Positions 26,350 through 34,559 of a stretch of DNA of 62,580 nucleotides are shown in pieces. The notes below the pieces were generated by a model that was given only the letters and a program-made list of their open reading frames with translations, was not told the origin of the DNA and made no database searches. The stretch is from Bacilli bacterium (GTDB taxonomy: Bacteria; Bacillota_I; Bacilli_A; RFN20; CAG-826): the NCBI GenBank assembly GCA_024408075.1, contig JAKSVK010000006.1, forward strand, positions 1 through 62,580, written 5' to 3'. A program made the position numbers and the translations under genes. The first letter of the stretch is position 1, and each line of letters begins with the position of its first letter.

Positions 26350-28110
26350 ATGAAAATTCAACAACACGATGGATCAATTATTGAAATTGAAAAATCATCA
26401 AAAGAAGCGTTTGAAGTCTTAAATCACTCTACTTCTCACCTTCTTGCTGAAGCTATCCAGGAGTTGTACCCTGAGGCTTTGTTCGGATTCGGACCAGCGA
26501 TTGAAGAGGGATTTTATTACGATATTGATTTTCCAAAACCAATAGTCGAAGAAGATTTAGCAAAAATTGAAAAGAAAATGCATGAACTTGCTAGTAAAGA
26601 CGAAAGAATAATTCGTGAAGAACTTAGCAAAGAAGAAGCATTAAAAAGATTTAAATCTAACAAATATAAAGTTGAACTTATTGAAGGTATTAACGAAAAT
26701 ATCACCACTTTTACTCAAGGTAAATTTACTGATTTATGTCGTGGACCTCATTTACTTGCAACCGGTCAAATTAAACATTTTAAATTATTAAATTTAGCTG
26801 GTGCTTATTGGAGAGGCGATAGCAAAAACAAAATGTTAACCAGAATTTATGGTACAAGCTGGTTTAGCGCTGAAGAACTCCAAAATCATTTAAATAACTT
26901 AGAAGAAAGAAAAAAGAGAGATCATAGAATCTTAGGAAGACAACTAGATTTATTCATGCTTTCAGAATATGGTCCAGGATTCCCATTCTGGCTTCCAAAT
27001 GGAATGATTTTACTTAACTGTTTAGAAGAATTTTGGAAAAAACAACATGATAAATATGATTATGTTCAAGTTAAAACTCCAATTATTCTTTCTCGTGAAC
27101 TTTGGGAAACTAGCGGTCACTGGGCACATTATAAAGAAAATATGTATACCACTAAAATTGATGACCGTGATTTTGCTATTAAACCAATGAACTGTCCTGG
27201 AAGTATTCTTGTTTACAAGAATTCTCTCCATTCTTATAAAGATTTACCAATTAGAATGGCTGAACTTGGACTTGTCCATCGTCATGAAGCTAGTGGCGCA
27301 CTTAACGGATTATTCCGTGTTCGTGCTTTCACTCAAGATGATGCTCATATTTTCTGTAGAGAAGATCAATTAGTTGAGGAAATTTCAACCCTTTTACGTT
27401 TCTATGATGAAATGTATTCAATGTTTGGTCTTGATTATCATATCGAATTATCAACTCGTCCAGAAACTGGATATATTGGTGATATTCGCATTTGGAATAA
27501 GAGTGAAGAAATTCTTAAAGATGCATGTTTAAAAAGCGGAAAAGAATTCAAAATCAATCCAGGTGATGGAGCGTTCTATGGACCAAAACTTGACTTTAAA
27601 CTTAAAGATTCAATGGGAAGAATTTGGCAATGTGGAACTATCCAACTTGATATGAATTTACCTGAAAGATTTGAATGTTTCTATATTGACAGCGATGGAG
27701 AAAAGAAACGTCCAATTATGCTCCATAGAGCATGTTTGGGTTCTATTGAAAGATTTACAGGTATCTTAATTGAACATTTTGGAGGTGCTTTCCCAACTTG
27801 GTTAGCTCCTGTTCAAGTTGAACTTCTTCCTGTAAATAATGAATTCCATTTAACTTATACTGATGAACTATATAAATTATTAAAAGAAAATGGAATTAGA
27901 GTAGCAAAAGATGATAGCAATGAAAAACTTGGATATCGTTTAAGAAATACTCAAATCAAGAAAGTTCCTTACACTATTGTTATCGGAGATAACGAAGTGG
28001 CTAATAAGTCTGTCACTTATCGTAAATTCTCTTCAAGAGATCAAGTCACTGTTTCTCAAGAAGAATTTATAAAAATGATTAAGGAAGAAATTAGTCAAAG
28101 AAAAATGTAA
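26350..28110 (+). CDS. thrS: Threonyl-tRNA synthetase lacking the N-terminal TGS domain
   Basis: 586 residues. The usual N1 (TGS) domain of about 60 residues is absent: the protein begins only about 25 residues before the editing-domain motif HSTSHLL. The editing site is otherwise intact (DLCRGPH), as are the catalytic zinc ligands in MNCPGS, the later histidines (DDAHIF, LHRACLGSIERF), and the C-terminal anticodon-binding domain (PTWLAPVQVELLPV). It charges tRNA-Thr. The ATG at 26350 follows GGAGGAGA at good distance; an upstream TTG (26329) would start inside that ribosome site. No T-box leader fits in the 56 bases after pfkA. Confidence 0.95.
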   Translation: MKIQQHDGSIIEIEKSSKEAFEVLNHSTSHLLAEAIQELYPEALFGFGPAIEEGFYYDIDFPKPIVEEDLAKIEKKMHELASKDERIIREELSKEEALKRFKSNKYKVELIEGINENITTFTQGKFTDLCRGPHLLATGQIKHFKLLNLAGAYWRGDSKNKMLTRIYGTSWFSAEELQNHLNNLEERKKRDHRILGRQLDLFMLSEYGPGFPFWLPNGMILLNCLEEFWKKQHDKYDYVQVKTPIILSRELWETSGHWAHYKENMYTTKIDDRDFAIKPMNCPGSILVYKNSLHSYKDLPIRMAELGLVHRHEASGALNGLFRVRAFTQDDAHIFCREDQLVEEISTLLRFYDEMYSMFGLDYHIELSTRPETGYIGDIRIWNKSEEILKDACLKSGKEFKINPGDGAFYGPKLDFKLKDSMGRIWQCGTIQLDMNLPERFECFYIDSDGEKKRPIMLHRACLGSIERFTGILIEHFGGAFPTWLAPVQVELLPVNNEFHLTYTDELYKLLKENGIRVAKDDSNEKLGYRLRNTQIKKVPYTIVIGDNEVANKSVTYRKFSSRDQVTVSQEEFIKMIKEEISQRKM

Positions 28111-28122
28111 AAACGCTTTACA
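28106..28122. promoter_or_regulatory. Inverted repeat overlapping the -35 of the infC promoter
   Basis: TGTAAA-AACGC-TTTACA, perfect six-base arms. It spans the thrS stop and contains the -35 hexamer TTTACA. It could be an operator, or chance in AT-rich DNA. It does not fit the CcpA cre spacing. Confidence 0.25.
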
Positions 28123-28145
28123 TAGTAGTTATACTAATGTAATAT
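28117..28145 (+). promoter_or_regulatory. Promoter of infC-rpmI-rplT
   Basis: -35 TTTACA (28117-28122), 17-base spacer, -10 TAATAT (28140-28145). It gives a leader of about 140 bases before infC. Confidence 0.7.
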
Positions 28146-28151
28146 ATGACT

Positions 28152-28293
28152 GCAAAAATGCGTAGAAAGCAGAGGCACCCGCTTCTCGCCAGATCGATAA
28201 TTATTGATTGGCTAACGCTACAAATCTTGGGGTTAAGATTGTTAACGGGTGCACAATGCTGCATCCGTTTTTTTACAAAAAGGAGTGATATTT
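28152..28293 (+). ncRNA. L20-type autoregulatory leader of infC-rpmI-rplT
   Basis: Structured 5' leader between the promoter and infC. The segment GCACCCG (28175-28181) can pair with CGGGTGC (28246-28252), but the latter also forms the left arm of the terminator hairpin at 28246-28274, so the two folds exclude each other. A local hairpin AATCTT/AAGATT lies between them. Position and logic match the Bacillus leader in which L20 promotes premature termination. An open frame through the leader has no ribosome site and is not called a gene. Confidence 0.75.
28246..28274 (+). terminator. Attenuator terminator inside the L20 leader
   Basis: Stem CGGGTGCA / TGCATCCG (8 pairs including one G-U), 6-base loop, then seven T. 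Its left arm is sequestered by the alternative pairing with 28175-28181. Confidence 0.8.
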
Positions 28294-28839
28294 ATCCAAG
28301 AGCAAAGTTCTGGCAAATTGCCAAATAAAGATCCTAAGGATCTCGTCAACAACTTAGTTAGATTCCCACAAGTCTTAGTTATCGGACCTAATGGAGAACA
28401 ACTAGGAGTTATGTCATCAAGGGATGCACAGTTTAAAGCCTATGATTATAATCTAGACTTATTATGTGTCGCCCCAAACTCTAATCCACCGGTTTGCAAA
28501 ATTCTCGATTACGGCAAATACCGTTATGAGCAACAAAAGAAAGCTAAAGAGAGTAAGAAAAATCAAGCTAGGATTGAAGTTAAAGAAATTCAATTAACAC
28601 CACAAATTGGTATCCATGATATGGAAACTAAAGCACGTGCTGCAACCAAATTCATTGCCGAAGGCAATAAGATTAAGGTTGGCGTAAGATTTAGAGGAAG
28701 ACAGATGACACACATCGAAGTCGGCGAAGAAGCTCTTAATAAATTCATCGCAATGCTTGGCGACATCGTCTGCATCGAAAAACCTGCAGTATTAGACGGC
28801 CGCTGGCTAACAGCTGTATTAGCACCAAAAAGAAAGTAG
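28294..28839 (+). CDS. infC: Translation initiation factor IF-3, probable AUC start
   Basis: 181 residues with IF3 N-domain (RFPQVLVIGPNGEQLGVMSS), linker helix and C-domain (HDMETKARAATKFIAEGNKIKV, GRQMTHIEVG). It prevents premature subunit joining and proofreads initiator tRNA. No ATG, TTG or usable GTG is found at the right place: AGGAG (28281-28285) is followed at 8 bases by ATC (28294) in frame, and ATA lies at 28288. A rare start is characteristic of infC (AUU in E. coli and B. subtilis) and lets IF3 repress itself. An in-frame GTG at 28249 lies within the terminator hairpin and is rejected. Confidence 0.93.
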   Translation: MQEQSSGKLPNKDPKDLVNNLVRFPQVLVIGPNGEQLGVMSSRDAQFKAYDYNLDLLCVAPNSNPPVCKILDYGKYRYEQQKKAKESKKNQARIEVKEIQLTPQIGIHDMETKARAATKFIAEGNKIKVGVRFRGRQMTHIEVGEEALNKFIAMLGDIVCIEKPAVLDGRWLTAVLAPKRK

Positions 28840-28851
28840 GAGGAAATTATT

Positions 28852-29046
28852 ATGCCAAAAATGAAAAGTAAAAGCGCTTTAATGAAAAGAATTAAAGTTA
28901 CTGGCAGTGGTAAAGTCACAAGACACCATGCTTACACATCACATTTAGCCCCACACAAAACAACAAAACAAAAGAGACACTTAATGAAAGGTGCATCTGT
29001 CCATAAGACAGACCTTAAGAGAGTTAAGTATCTTATCGTAAAGTAA
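28852..29046 (+). CDS. rpmI: 50S ribosomal protein L35
   Basis: 64 residues, normal size, beginning [20 protein letters not shown] and highly basic. It is a component of the large ribosomal subunit. AGGAGG site just after infC; part of infC-rpmI-rplT and under the same leader control. Confidence 0.97.
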   Translation: MPKMKSKSALMKRIKVTGSGKVTRHHAYTSHLAPHKTTKQKRHLMKGASVHKTDLKRVKYLIVK

Positions 29047-29059
29047 GGAGGAAATAGCA

Positions 29060-29413
29060 ATGAGAGTAAAAGGCGGAACAGTTACACACGCACGTCGTAA
29101 GAAAATGCTCAAAAGAGCAAAAGGCTACTTCGGTGCTAAACACTTACTTTATAAGACTGCAAAAGAACAAGTCATGCACAGCTTACGCTATGCATATATC
29201 TCAAGAAGAGATGTTAAAAGAGACTATCGTAAACTCTGGATCAGACGTATCAATGCTGCTTGCAGAATGAACGAAATTTCTTACAGCAAGTTTATGTTTG
29301 GCTTAAAACAAGCAAACATTCAAGTTAACAGAAAAATGTTATCTGAACTTGCAATTAACGATCCAAAAGCATTCTCTGATTTAGTCAAAGTTGCTAAAAA
29401 GAACGTTAAATAA
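29060..29413 (+). CDS. rplT: 50S ribosomal protein L20
   Basis: 117 residues, normal size ([33 protein letters not shown]). It is an early 23S rRNA-binding assembly protein and the presumed repressor acting on the leader at 28152-28293. AAGGAGG site; 13 bases after rpmI; followed by a strong terminator. Confidence 0.98.
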   Translation: MRVKGGTVTHARRKKMLKRAKGYFGAKHLLYKTAKEQVMHSLRYAYISRRDVKRDYRKLWIRRINAACRMNEISYSKFMFGLKQANIQVNRKMLSELAINDPKAFSDLVKVAKKNVK

Positions 29414-29430
29414 TTATTAATTATTAATTA

Positions 29431-29456
29431 AAAAAATAGGCGCGAGCCTATTTTTT
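29431..29456 (+). terminator. Bidirectional terminator between rplT and thiI
   Basis: Perfect 11-pair stem AAAAAATAGGC / GCCTATTTTTT capped by the tetraloop GCGA. The A and T runs serve both directions. It overlaps the last codons of thiI (stop at 29448). Confidence 0.9.
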
Positions 29457-30620
29457 GTTTTCCCCAATTTGTCTTACTTCAATATTTTTAATCGCCTCAT
29501 TAAGTAGAGGTTCGTAATCAAATTCTTGTTCAAACTTTCTTACCTCGTCAAGTTTAGGTGAAGTTTTTGGAGCTTTCGGAGTAAATATCGTGCAGCAGTC
29601 TTCATAAGGACGGATTGATATATCAAATGTATCAATTTTTTTAGCTATTGAAATAATTTCAAGTTTATCAAGAGCTGCACAAGGCCTAATTACAGGAATA
29701 TTTGTTACTTCATTTATGACGTGCATTGAATCTAAAGTTTGACTTGCAACTTGTCCAACGGATTCTCCGCTAGAAATAACTGGACAATTTCTTCTTAAAG
29801 AAAGTTTACTAGCAAGTCTAAACATCATTCTTCTCATCATAGTGATGCAATAACTTTCAGGAACATGATCATAGATTGCTTCTTGAATTTTAGTAAAAGG
29901 AACAATATTTAATCTAATAGTTGGTTGATATCGATTAAGCTTTATAAGTAAGTCTTCAAGCTTAAAAATTACTCCTTCTTGAGTATATGGAGGAGAGGCA
30001 AAATGAATACATTCAATTTTTACTCCTCTTTTCATAAGTAAATATGCTGCAACTGGTGAATCAATTCCACCACTTAACATATGCATAGATTTACCAGCAA
30101 TTCCTAAAGGATAGCCACCTGCACCATCGAAAGTTTTACAGAATATATAAGTAGCTTCCTCCCTTATATCTATATTTAATAATATATTAGGATTATGAAC
30201 ATCGACTTTTAAGTCAGTGTTTTTTAATATAACTGGAGCAACTTGACGAATAACATCATCGCTAATAATTGGGAATTTTTTATTTCCTCTTTTACATTTA
30301 ACTTTAAAAGTTTTTCCTTCTTCTTGTTTTATTAGTTCTAATGATGAAGATTTAATTACTTCGATATCATTTTCACACTTAAAAACAAGAGAAATTCCTT
30401 GGATACCACTAACATCTTGAAGTCTTTCCACTATTTTTTGATATTCTTCTCCATTAAGACCAACATAAATGTGATCATATTTCTCAATAAATGTAAGATT
30501 TTCAAAATCTTTTAATGCATGTTTAACATTAGAAAAAAGAAGGTGTACAAAAGAACTTTTATTTTTCCCTTTTGTAGATAGTTCGCCAAAGCGGATCATT
30601 AAATGGTCATATTTAATCAT
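29448..30620 (-). CDS. thiI: tRNA 4-thiouridine synthase ThiI
   Basis: 390 residues: N-terminal ferredoxin-like and THUMP domains (MIRFGELSTKGKN), then the PP-loop AANH domain with SGGIDSPVAAYLLMKRG. There is no C-terminal rhodanese domain, as in the Bacillus form. It adenylates uridine 8 of tRNA and transfers sulfur to make 4-thiouridine. Its ATG overlaps the nifS stop as ATGA, so the two genes are coupled; the partner desulfurase supplies the sulfur. Confidence 0.95.
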   Translation of the reverse strand: MIKYDHLMIRFGELSTKGKNKSSFVHLLFSNVKHALKDFENLTFIEKYDHIYVGLNGEEYQKIVERLQDVSGIQGISLVFKCENDIEVIKSSSLELIKQEEGKTFKVKCKRGNKKFPIISDDVIRQVAPVILKNTDLKVDVHNPNILLNIDIREEATYIFCKTFDGAGGYPLGIAGKSMHMLSGGIDSPVAAYLLMKRGVKIECIHFASPPYTQEGVIFKLEDLLIKLNRYQPTIRLNIVPFTKIQEAIYDHVPESYCITMMRRMMFRLASKLSLRRNCPVISSGESVGQVASQTLDSMHVINEVTNIPVIRPCAALDKLEIISIAKKIDTFDISIRPYEDCCTIFTPKAPKTSPKLDEVRKFEQEFDYEPLLNEAIKNIEVRQIGENKK

Positions 30621-31753
30621 CTTATTTCCTCAACTATTTTATCTAAAGTTTTTATAAAAGTTTCAATCTCACTAACTGTATTTAAATATGAGAAAGAAAC
30701 TCTAATTGTGTTATTGAAAACATTTGGATCAGAATTAATGGATTCAACAACATAACTTCCTTTTTCTTTATATGAAGAACAAGCAGAAGTAGATGATACC
30801 ATTATTCCATTTCTTGAAAGAGCTTCAACCACTACTGATCCTTTTTTACTTATTGTAGAAAAGTTAACAATATATGGATTTTTGTTATTACTATTAATGT
30901 GATATTTTTCAGGATGTTTAGACAAATATTCATAAAGTAATGTGGATAATTTTGAGACAGAATCAAAGTGATTTTTTCCTTCTTTAATTGATGTTTTCAA
31001 AGCATAAGTAAGAACAGAAATATTAGCAATATCTAGAGTGCTGCTTCTAAGTCCAAATTCTTGTCCTCCGCCCGAAAACATCGGCAAAACCACAAGATTT
31101 TTCTTAAAAATCAATGCAGCAGAGCCTACAAAGCCATGAATTTTATGTCCAGAAATTGTTAATAAGTCAACTTGATTAAAGTCCATTTTTATTTTGCCAA
31201 TTGCCTGAGCAGCATCGACATGAAAACATATTTTTGGATACTTCTTAAGTTCTTTACCAATTGCGTCAATATCATTGATTGAACCAATCTCATTATTGAC
31301 TGCCATGATTGATACTAAAATCGTATCTTTTCTAATCTGAGAAATAACATCACTAACGGAAATAACTCCTTCAGAATTTGGTTTTAAATAAGTAACTTCA
31401 AAGCCAAATTCTTCCTCTAACTGTTTAAGTGCTTCTTTAACAGACTCATGTTCATAAGAAGTAGAAATAATATGTTTCCCACGATTCTTATATTTAAAAG
31501 CGAAGCCTTTTAAAGCAAGATTATTTGCTTCGGTTGCACTACTAGTAAAAAGAATGTTTTTATTACTTAGACTTAACGCATTTAGAATTTCTTCTCTACA
31601 ACCATCAATGTATCTTAAAGCTTTGACACCTTCAAAATGGATGCTTGATGGATTAGCAAAATATTGTTTTTGAGCATTATTAAATACTTCAAAACATTCT
31701 TCATAAGGAATAGTTTTACTAGCTGAATCTAAATAAATGATTTTATTATCCAT
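30617..31753 (-). CDS. nifS: Cysteine desulfurase (NifS/NifZ type), sulfur donor to ThiI
   Basis: 378 residues, PLP-dependent class V aminotransferase fold. It has the N-terminal YLDSASKT, PLP lysine in SGHKIHGF, and a catalytic cysteine in the flexible loop SSTSACSSYKEKG. It removes sulfur from cysteine as a persulfide. The ATGA overlap with thiI and the conserved order ezrA-nifZ-thiI point to tRNA thiolation rather than Fe-S assembly. The stop is TGA, one of several showing that TGA terminates in this genome. Confidence 0.94.
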   Translation of the reverse strand: MDNKIIYLDSASKTIPYEECFEVFNNAQKQYFANPSSIHFEGVKALRYIDGCREEILNALSLSNKNILFTSSATEANNLALKGFAFKYKNRGKHIISTSYEHESVKEALKQLEEEFGFEVTYLKPNSEGVISVSDVISQIRKDTILVSIMAVNNEIGSINDIDAIGKELKKYPKICFHVDAAQAIGKIKMDFNQVDLLTISGHKIHGFVGSAALIFKKNLVVLPMFSGGGQEFGLRSSTLDIANISVLTYALKTSIKEGKNHFDSVSKLSTLLYEYLSKHPEKYHINSNNKNPYIVNFSTISKKGSVVVEALSRNGIMVSSTSACSSYKEKGSYVVESINSDPNVFNNTIRVSFSYLNTVSEIETFIKTLDKIVEEIR

Positions 31754-31758
31754 TATTT

Positions 31759-33450
31759 CTATGCGTTAGAAGATAATTTTATCTGATTTAATACATTAGC
31801 AAATTCGCCATTATTAAATGCAGTTTCAAGAGTTTTTACTCTTTGATTAACATCTTGTTCAGATCTTGAAGAATTTAACTTAACTAATTCTTTTTCACAA
31901 ATATTAGCATTTCTCATTTTCTCATCAATTTCTTCAAACATTGCATTAGCAATATTCTTTAATTGTTCAATCTTATTAGAAACTTCATCAATATGAATAG
32001 GTTTTAATTGAATTTGTTCATAAATATCATTGAGCACATCATAAACAGCGTTAATTTTTTCTTGGTAAGATTCAGTTAAAGACTTAACACCGATTTGAGA
32101 TAATGCTCTTTCGATTTCTTTTGCTCTATTGAAATAAATGAAAATCATTTGATAAGCATTTTCAGCAATAGTTTTCAATGAATCAATGAAGTCTTTAAAC
32201 TCCATAACACCTTTTTGAACATCTTCATAATTAATTTGAAGTTCATCTAATTGTTTCTTTAGTAAAGAATATGGTTGTTTAATTCCACTATATACAAATC
32301 CTTCAAGGAATCTTTTAGCATTAGTTAAATTACCAACTGAAACAGAAAGTTGATCAATTTTTGTAAGTTCATCATCGCTAATTGCGTAGTATCCTTTGAC
32401 TTGAGGAAGTAATGAACTTAATTTAACAAATAATTTTTCAGTTTCATTCACTTCTGTATACACGCGTTCATAATTTGAATTGAAATATTCTCTACATGAA
32501 AGTTCATCATCAAGCTGTCTTGATAATTCATCAATCTCTGTCATAATGAGTTCAGCATCAGTTCTGACACCAAACGTTTGAAGGTTAATTATTTTCTTGT
32601 TTAAATCATTCAATCTCTTTTTCCAATCATCAATGTGAGTTTTGACATTCAAGTGGTATAGAGGGATGTGTTCTTTTTCAATTTGTTTATTTCGATCATT
32701 GATTGTAGCAATTTTTTCCACCACAACAGTTTTAGTTAATGAGCATAAATTTGGAAGTTCAATTAAAACTCTGCCAAGAGCAGTTAAGACACTATCAAGT
32801 TCAGGTAATCCTTCATTAACTTCTTCGTATTTGGCACTTTCAACATCATCATCGAATTCAGCAAATTTCTTATCAATTTTATCGAAAACTTTTTGGAAAG
32901 TATCTGCTACCATCTCAATTTCATTGGCTTGTGTAAAATAGGTTTGTTTAATGTGTCTATAAGTTTCTTTTGATGAGATGATAGATTTTCTACAAGTTTC
33001 TTCATTTTTTATAATTTCATATAAATCTGAGTCAAAAGAGTTAACGCTAGTTTCATAAACATCTAAAGATTTTTCGGCTTCGTCGATTACTTGTCGAATG
33101 TTTTTGTATTGTTTGGCCTTTACCAATGCATTAAGTTGTTTAATGATTGAATCACAACATTTGTCTTCATTTTCAAAAATAGTTTTAAATCTTTTCGAAA
33201 AAACTTCGTATTTATCTAAGAACAAGAGGTTGGTACGAGAAATTATTTCAAGTCTATGAAAATATTGTGAATCTTGACCAATGAGTTTAGCGTTTAAGAA
33301 AGAGTATTTTTTATGTAATGTTTTGATTTTTTTCCTATATATCGAAGGCAAAATAACAAAAATGTAAATTAAAATCAAACCTGCAATAATAAGCGCAGTA
33401 ATTCCAAGAATTATGCCCAATATTGCTCCTTTACTAATCGCAAACACCAT
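31759..33450 (-). CDS. ezrA: Septation ring formation regulator EzrA
   Basis: 563 residues, typical length. One N-terminal membrane segment (about 9-35, hydrophobic Ile/Leu run) followed by basic IYRKKIKTLHKKY, then long coiled-coil, spectrin-like repeats to the end. This topology, together with the neighbours nifS, thiI and rpsD as in Bacillus, identifies EzrA, a membrane-anchored regulator of FtsZ ring position and of division. Its presence argues for FtsZ-based division. An AGAGGT site precedes the ATG. Confidence 0.9.
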   Translation of the reverse strand: MVFAISKGAILGIILGITALIIAGLILIYIFVILPSIYRKKIKTLHKKYSFLNAKLIGQDSQYFHRLEIISRTNLLFLDKYEVFSKRFKTIFENEDKCCDSIIKQLNALVKAKQYKNIRQVIDEAEKSLDVYETSVNSFDSDLYEIIKNEETCRKSIISSKETYRHIKQTYFTQANEIEMVADTFQKVFDKIDKKFAEFDDDVESAKYEEVNEGLPELDSVLTALGRVLIELPNLCSLTKTVVVEKIATINDRNKQIEKEHIPLYHLNVKTHIDDWKKRLNDLNKKIINLQTFGVRTDAELIMTEIDELSRQLDDELSCREYFNSNYERVYTEVNETEKLFVKLSSLLPQVKGYYAISDDELTKIDQLSVSVGNLTNAKRFLEGFVYSGIKQPYSLLKKQLDELQINYEDVQKGVMEFKDFIDSLKTIAENAYQMIFIYFNRAKEIERALSQIGVKSLTESYQEKINAVYDVLNDIYEQIQLKPIHIDEVSNKIEQLKNIANAMFEEIDEKMRNANICEKELVKLNSSRSEQDVNQRVKTLETAFNNGEFANVLNQIKLSSNA

Positions 33451-33660
33451 AATAGTTACCTCTCTTAATCATTGATTAACCATCATAATTTTACTATATG
33501 AATGATAAATACTGAAATTAAAATTTAGTATTTACATTTTTTCATTCAAATTTTTCAGGAAATAACGATCAAATTTTAAACTTCAAATTTTGTCTAAGTA
33601 GGTTATTTTATGTTTATCATTTTCTAATTTTTCTTTTTATCTTAAAAAATTATTAAATTT
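33451..33660. other. AT-rich intergenic region upstream of ezrA and rpsD
   Basis: Part of a 404-base gene-free stretch (33451-33854). The left side must hold the ezrA promoter; a weak candidate on the minus strand is TATGAT with an upstream TTTATC. The 15-mer AAGTAGGTTATTTTA (33596-33610) recurs at 46241-46255. The right side is the rpsD promoter and leader listed separately. Confidence 0.5.
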
Positions 33661-33663
33661 TTA

Positions 33664-33692
33664 TTGCATCTACTTTCGTATTCCTATATATT
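33664..33692 (+). promoter_or_regulatory. Promoter of rpsD
   Basis: -35 TTGCAT (33664-33669), 17-base spacer, -10 TATATT (33687-33692). The start near 33699 leaves a 155-base leader. Confidence 0.75.
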
Positions 33693-33698
33693 TATTAC

Positions 33699-33854
33699 TG
33701 CATGTAATGCAGCATGTAAATACAACTTGACCGATGTTTGTAACGGCTGTAAAGGAGTAACCAAAGCTCATAGGTGAAACGATAATCAAACATCCGAAGT
33801 TAGGAATTTACACCTATTCATTATTTGCAAAAATAAGAAAGGAAGGAGAAAAAC
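33699..33854 (+). ncRNA. Probable S4-binding autoregulatory leader of rpsD
   Basis: Coaxial long-range pairings close a central domain: GTAAAT (33716-33721) with ATTTAC (33806-33811), ACTT (33725-33728) with AAGT (33797-33800), and GATGTTTG (33733-33740) with CAAACATC (33787-33794). The interior holds GTAAC/GTAACC-type elements. B. subtilis rpsD is known to be repressed by S4 through a structured leader; the position and folding here fit that, though covariation was not tested. Confidence 0.65.
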
Positions 33855-34460
33855 ATGAGATACACTGGATCCGATTGGAAACAAAGTCGTCGTTTAGGTT
33901 TCTCAACTCTTGAAACAAACAAAGAGTTAGCAAAACGTCCTTATGGACCTGGCCAACACGGTGCTTCACGTAAGAAAAAACCATCTGAATATGGTAAACA
34001 ATTAGTTGAAAAACAAAAACTTAGACAAATGTATGGCGTTAATGAACGTCAATTCCGTAGATTATTCATGATTGCTTTAGCAAGTAAAGAAGTTACTGGC
34101 TTTGCATTTATGAAATTATTAGAAGCTCGTCTTGATAATCTTGTCTATCGTATGGGATTTGCTCGTACTCGTAGAGGTGCAAGACAATTAGTTAATCACG
34201 GACATATCGAAGTCAACGGTAAGAAAGTCAATATTCCAAGTTATATCTGTTCACTTAACGATGTTATCACCGTTAAAGAAACCTCAAAAGACTTAAAGGT
34301 TATTAAAGAATCATTAGATTCTATCGCTACAAAAGTCGGTTGGGTTGAAGTTGATGCAGAAAAACTTTCTGGAAAATACATTCGTGAACCTGAAAGAAGT
34401 GAACTTACTTCACAAATTACAGAATCACAAATCGTTGAATACTATAACCGCAAGTTATAA
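33855..34460 (+). CDS. rpsD: 30S ribosomal protein S4
   Basis: 201 residues, normal length. The N-terminal domain is the cysteine-free, zinc-less form (MRYTGSDWKQSRRLGFSTLE), followed by an S4 RNA-binding domain (LEARLDNLVYRMGFARTRRGARQLVNHGHI). It is a primary 16S rRNA-binding protein. A strong AGGAAGGAG site precedes the ATG. Presumed autogenous control through the leader at 33699-33854; a terminator follows at 34479. Confidence 0.98.
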   Translation: MRYTGSDWKQSRRLGFSTLETNKELAKRPYGPGQHGASRKKKPSEYGKQLVEKQKLRQMYGVNERQFRRLFMIALASKEVTGFAFMKLLEARLDNLVYRMGFARTRRGARQLVNHGHIEVNGKKVNIPSYICSLNDVITVKETSKDLKVIKESLDSIATKVGWVEVDAEKLSGKYIREPERSELTSQITESQIVEYYNRKL

Positions 34461-34478
34461 TTCAAAACTAATTTACAT

Positions 34479-34510
34479 AAAAGGCTCATTAATAATGGGC
34501 CTTTTTTCTT
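34479..34510 (+). terminator. Intrinsic terminator after rpsD
   Basis: Stem AAAAGGCTCAT / ATGGGCCTTTT (11 pairs, one G-U), 5-base loop, T-rich tail. Confidence 0.85.
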
Positions 34511-34531
34511 TTATTACGCATGAATACATGC

Positions 34532-34537
34532 TATATT
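34532..34537 (+). promoter_or_regulatory. -10 element of tyrS
   Basis: TATATT preceded by TGC (extended -10). The start near 34544 leaves a very short leader containing AAGGAAG. There is no space for a T-box. Confidence 0.45.
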
Positions 34538-34559
34538 TTAGGCAAGGAAGTTAACAATT

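Noticed and set aside
28106-28122. CcpA cre site
   Set aside because: The arms look alike, but the CG dinucleotide spacing to TG and CA does not match the cre pattern.
28146-28328. Open frame through the region upstream of infC
   Set aside because: No ribosome site, crosses the attenuator hairpin and overlaps infC; the region is better explained as the L20 leader.
30617-30620. TGA read as tryptophan
   Set aside because: nifS/thiI, pepV/trmB, coaX/pepV, glgD/glgA, rsmB/rlmN, trmL/gmk and pfp/atpI all meet at ATGA, so TGA is a stop.
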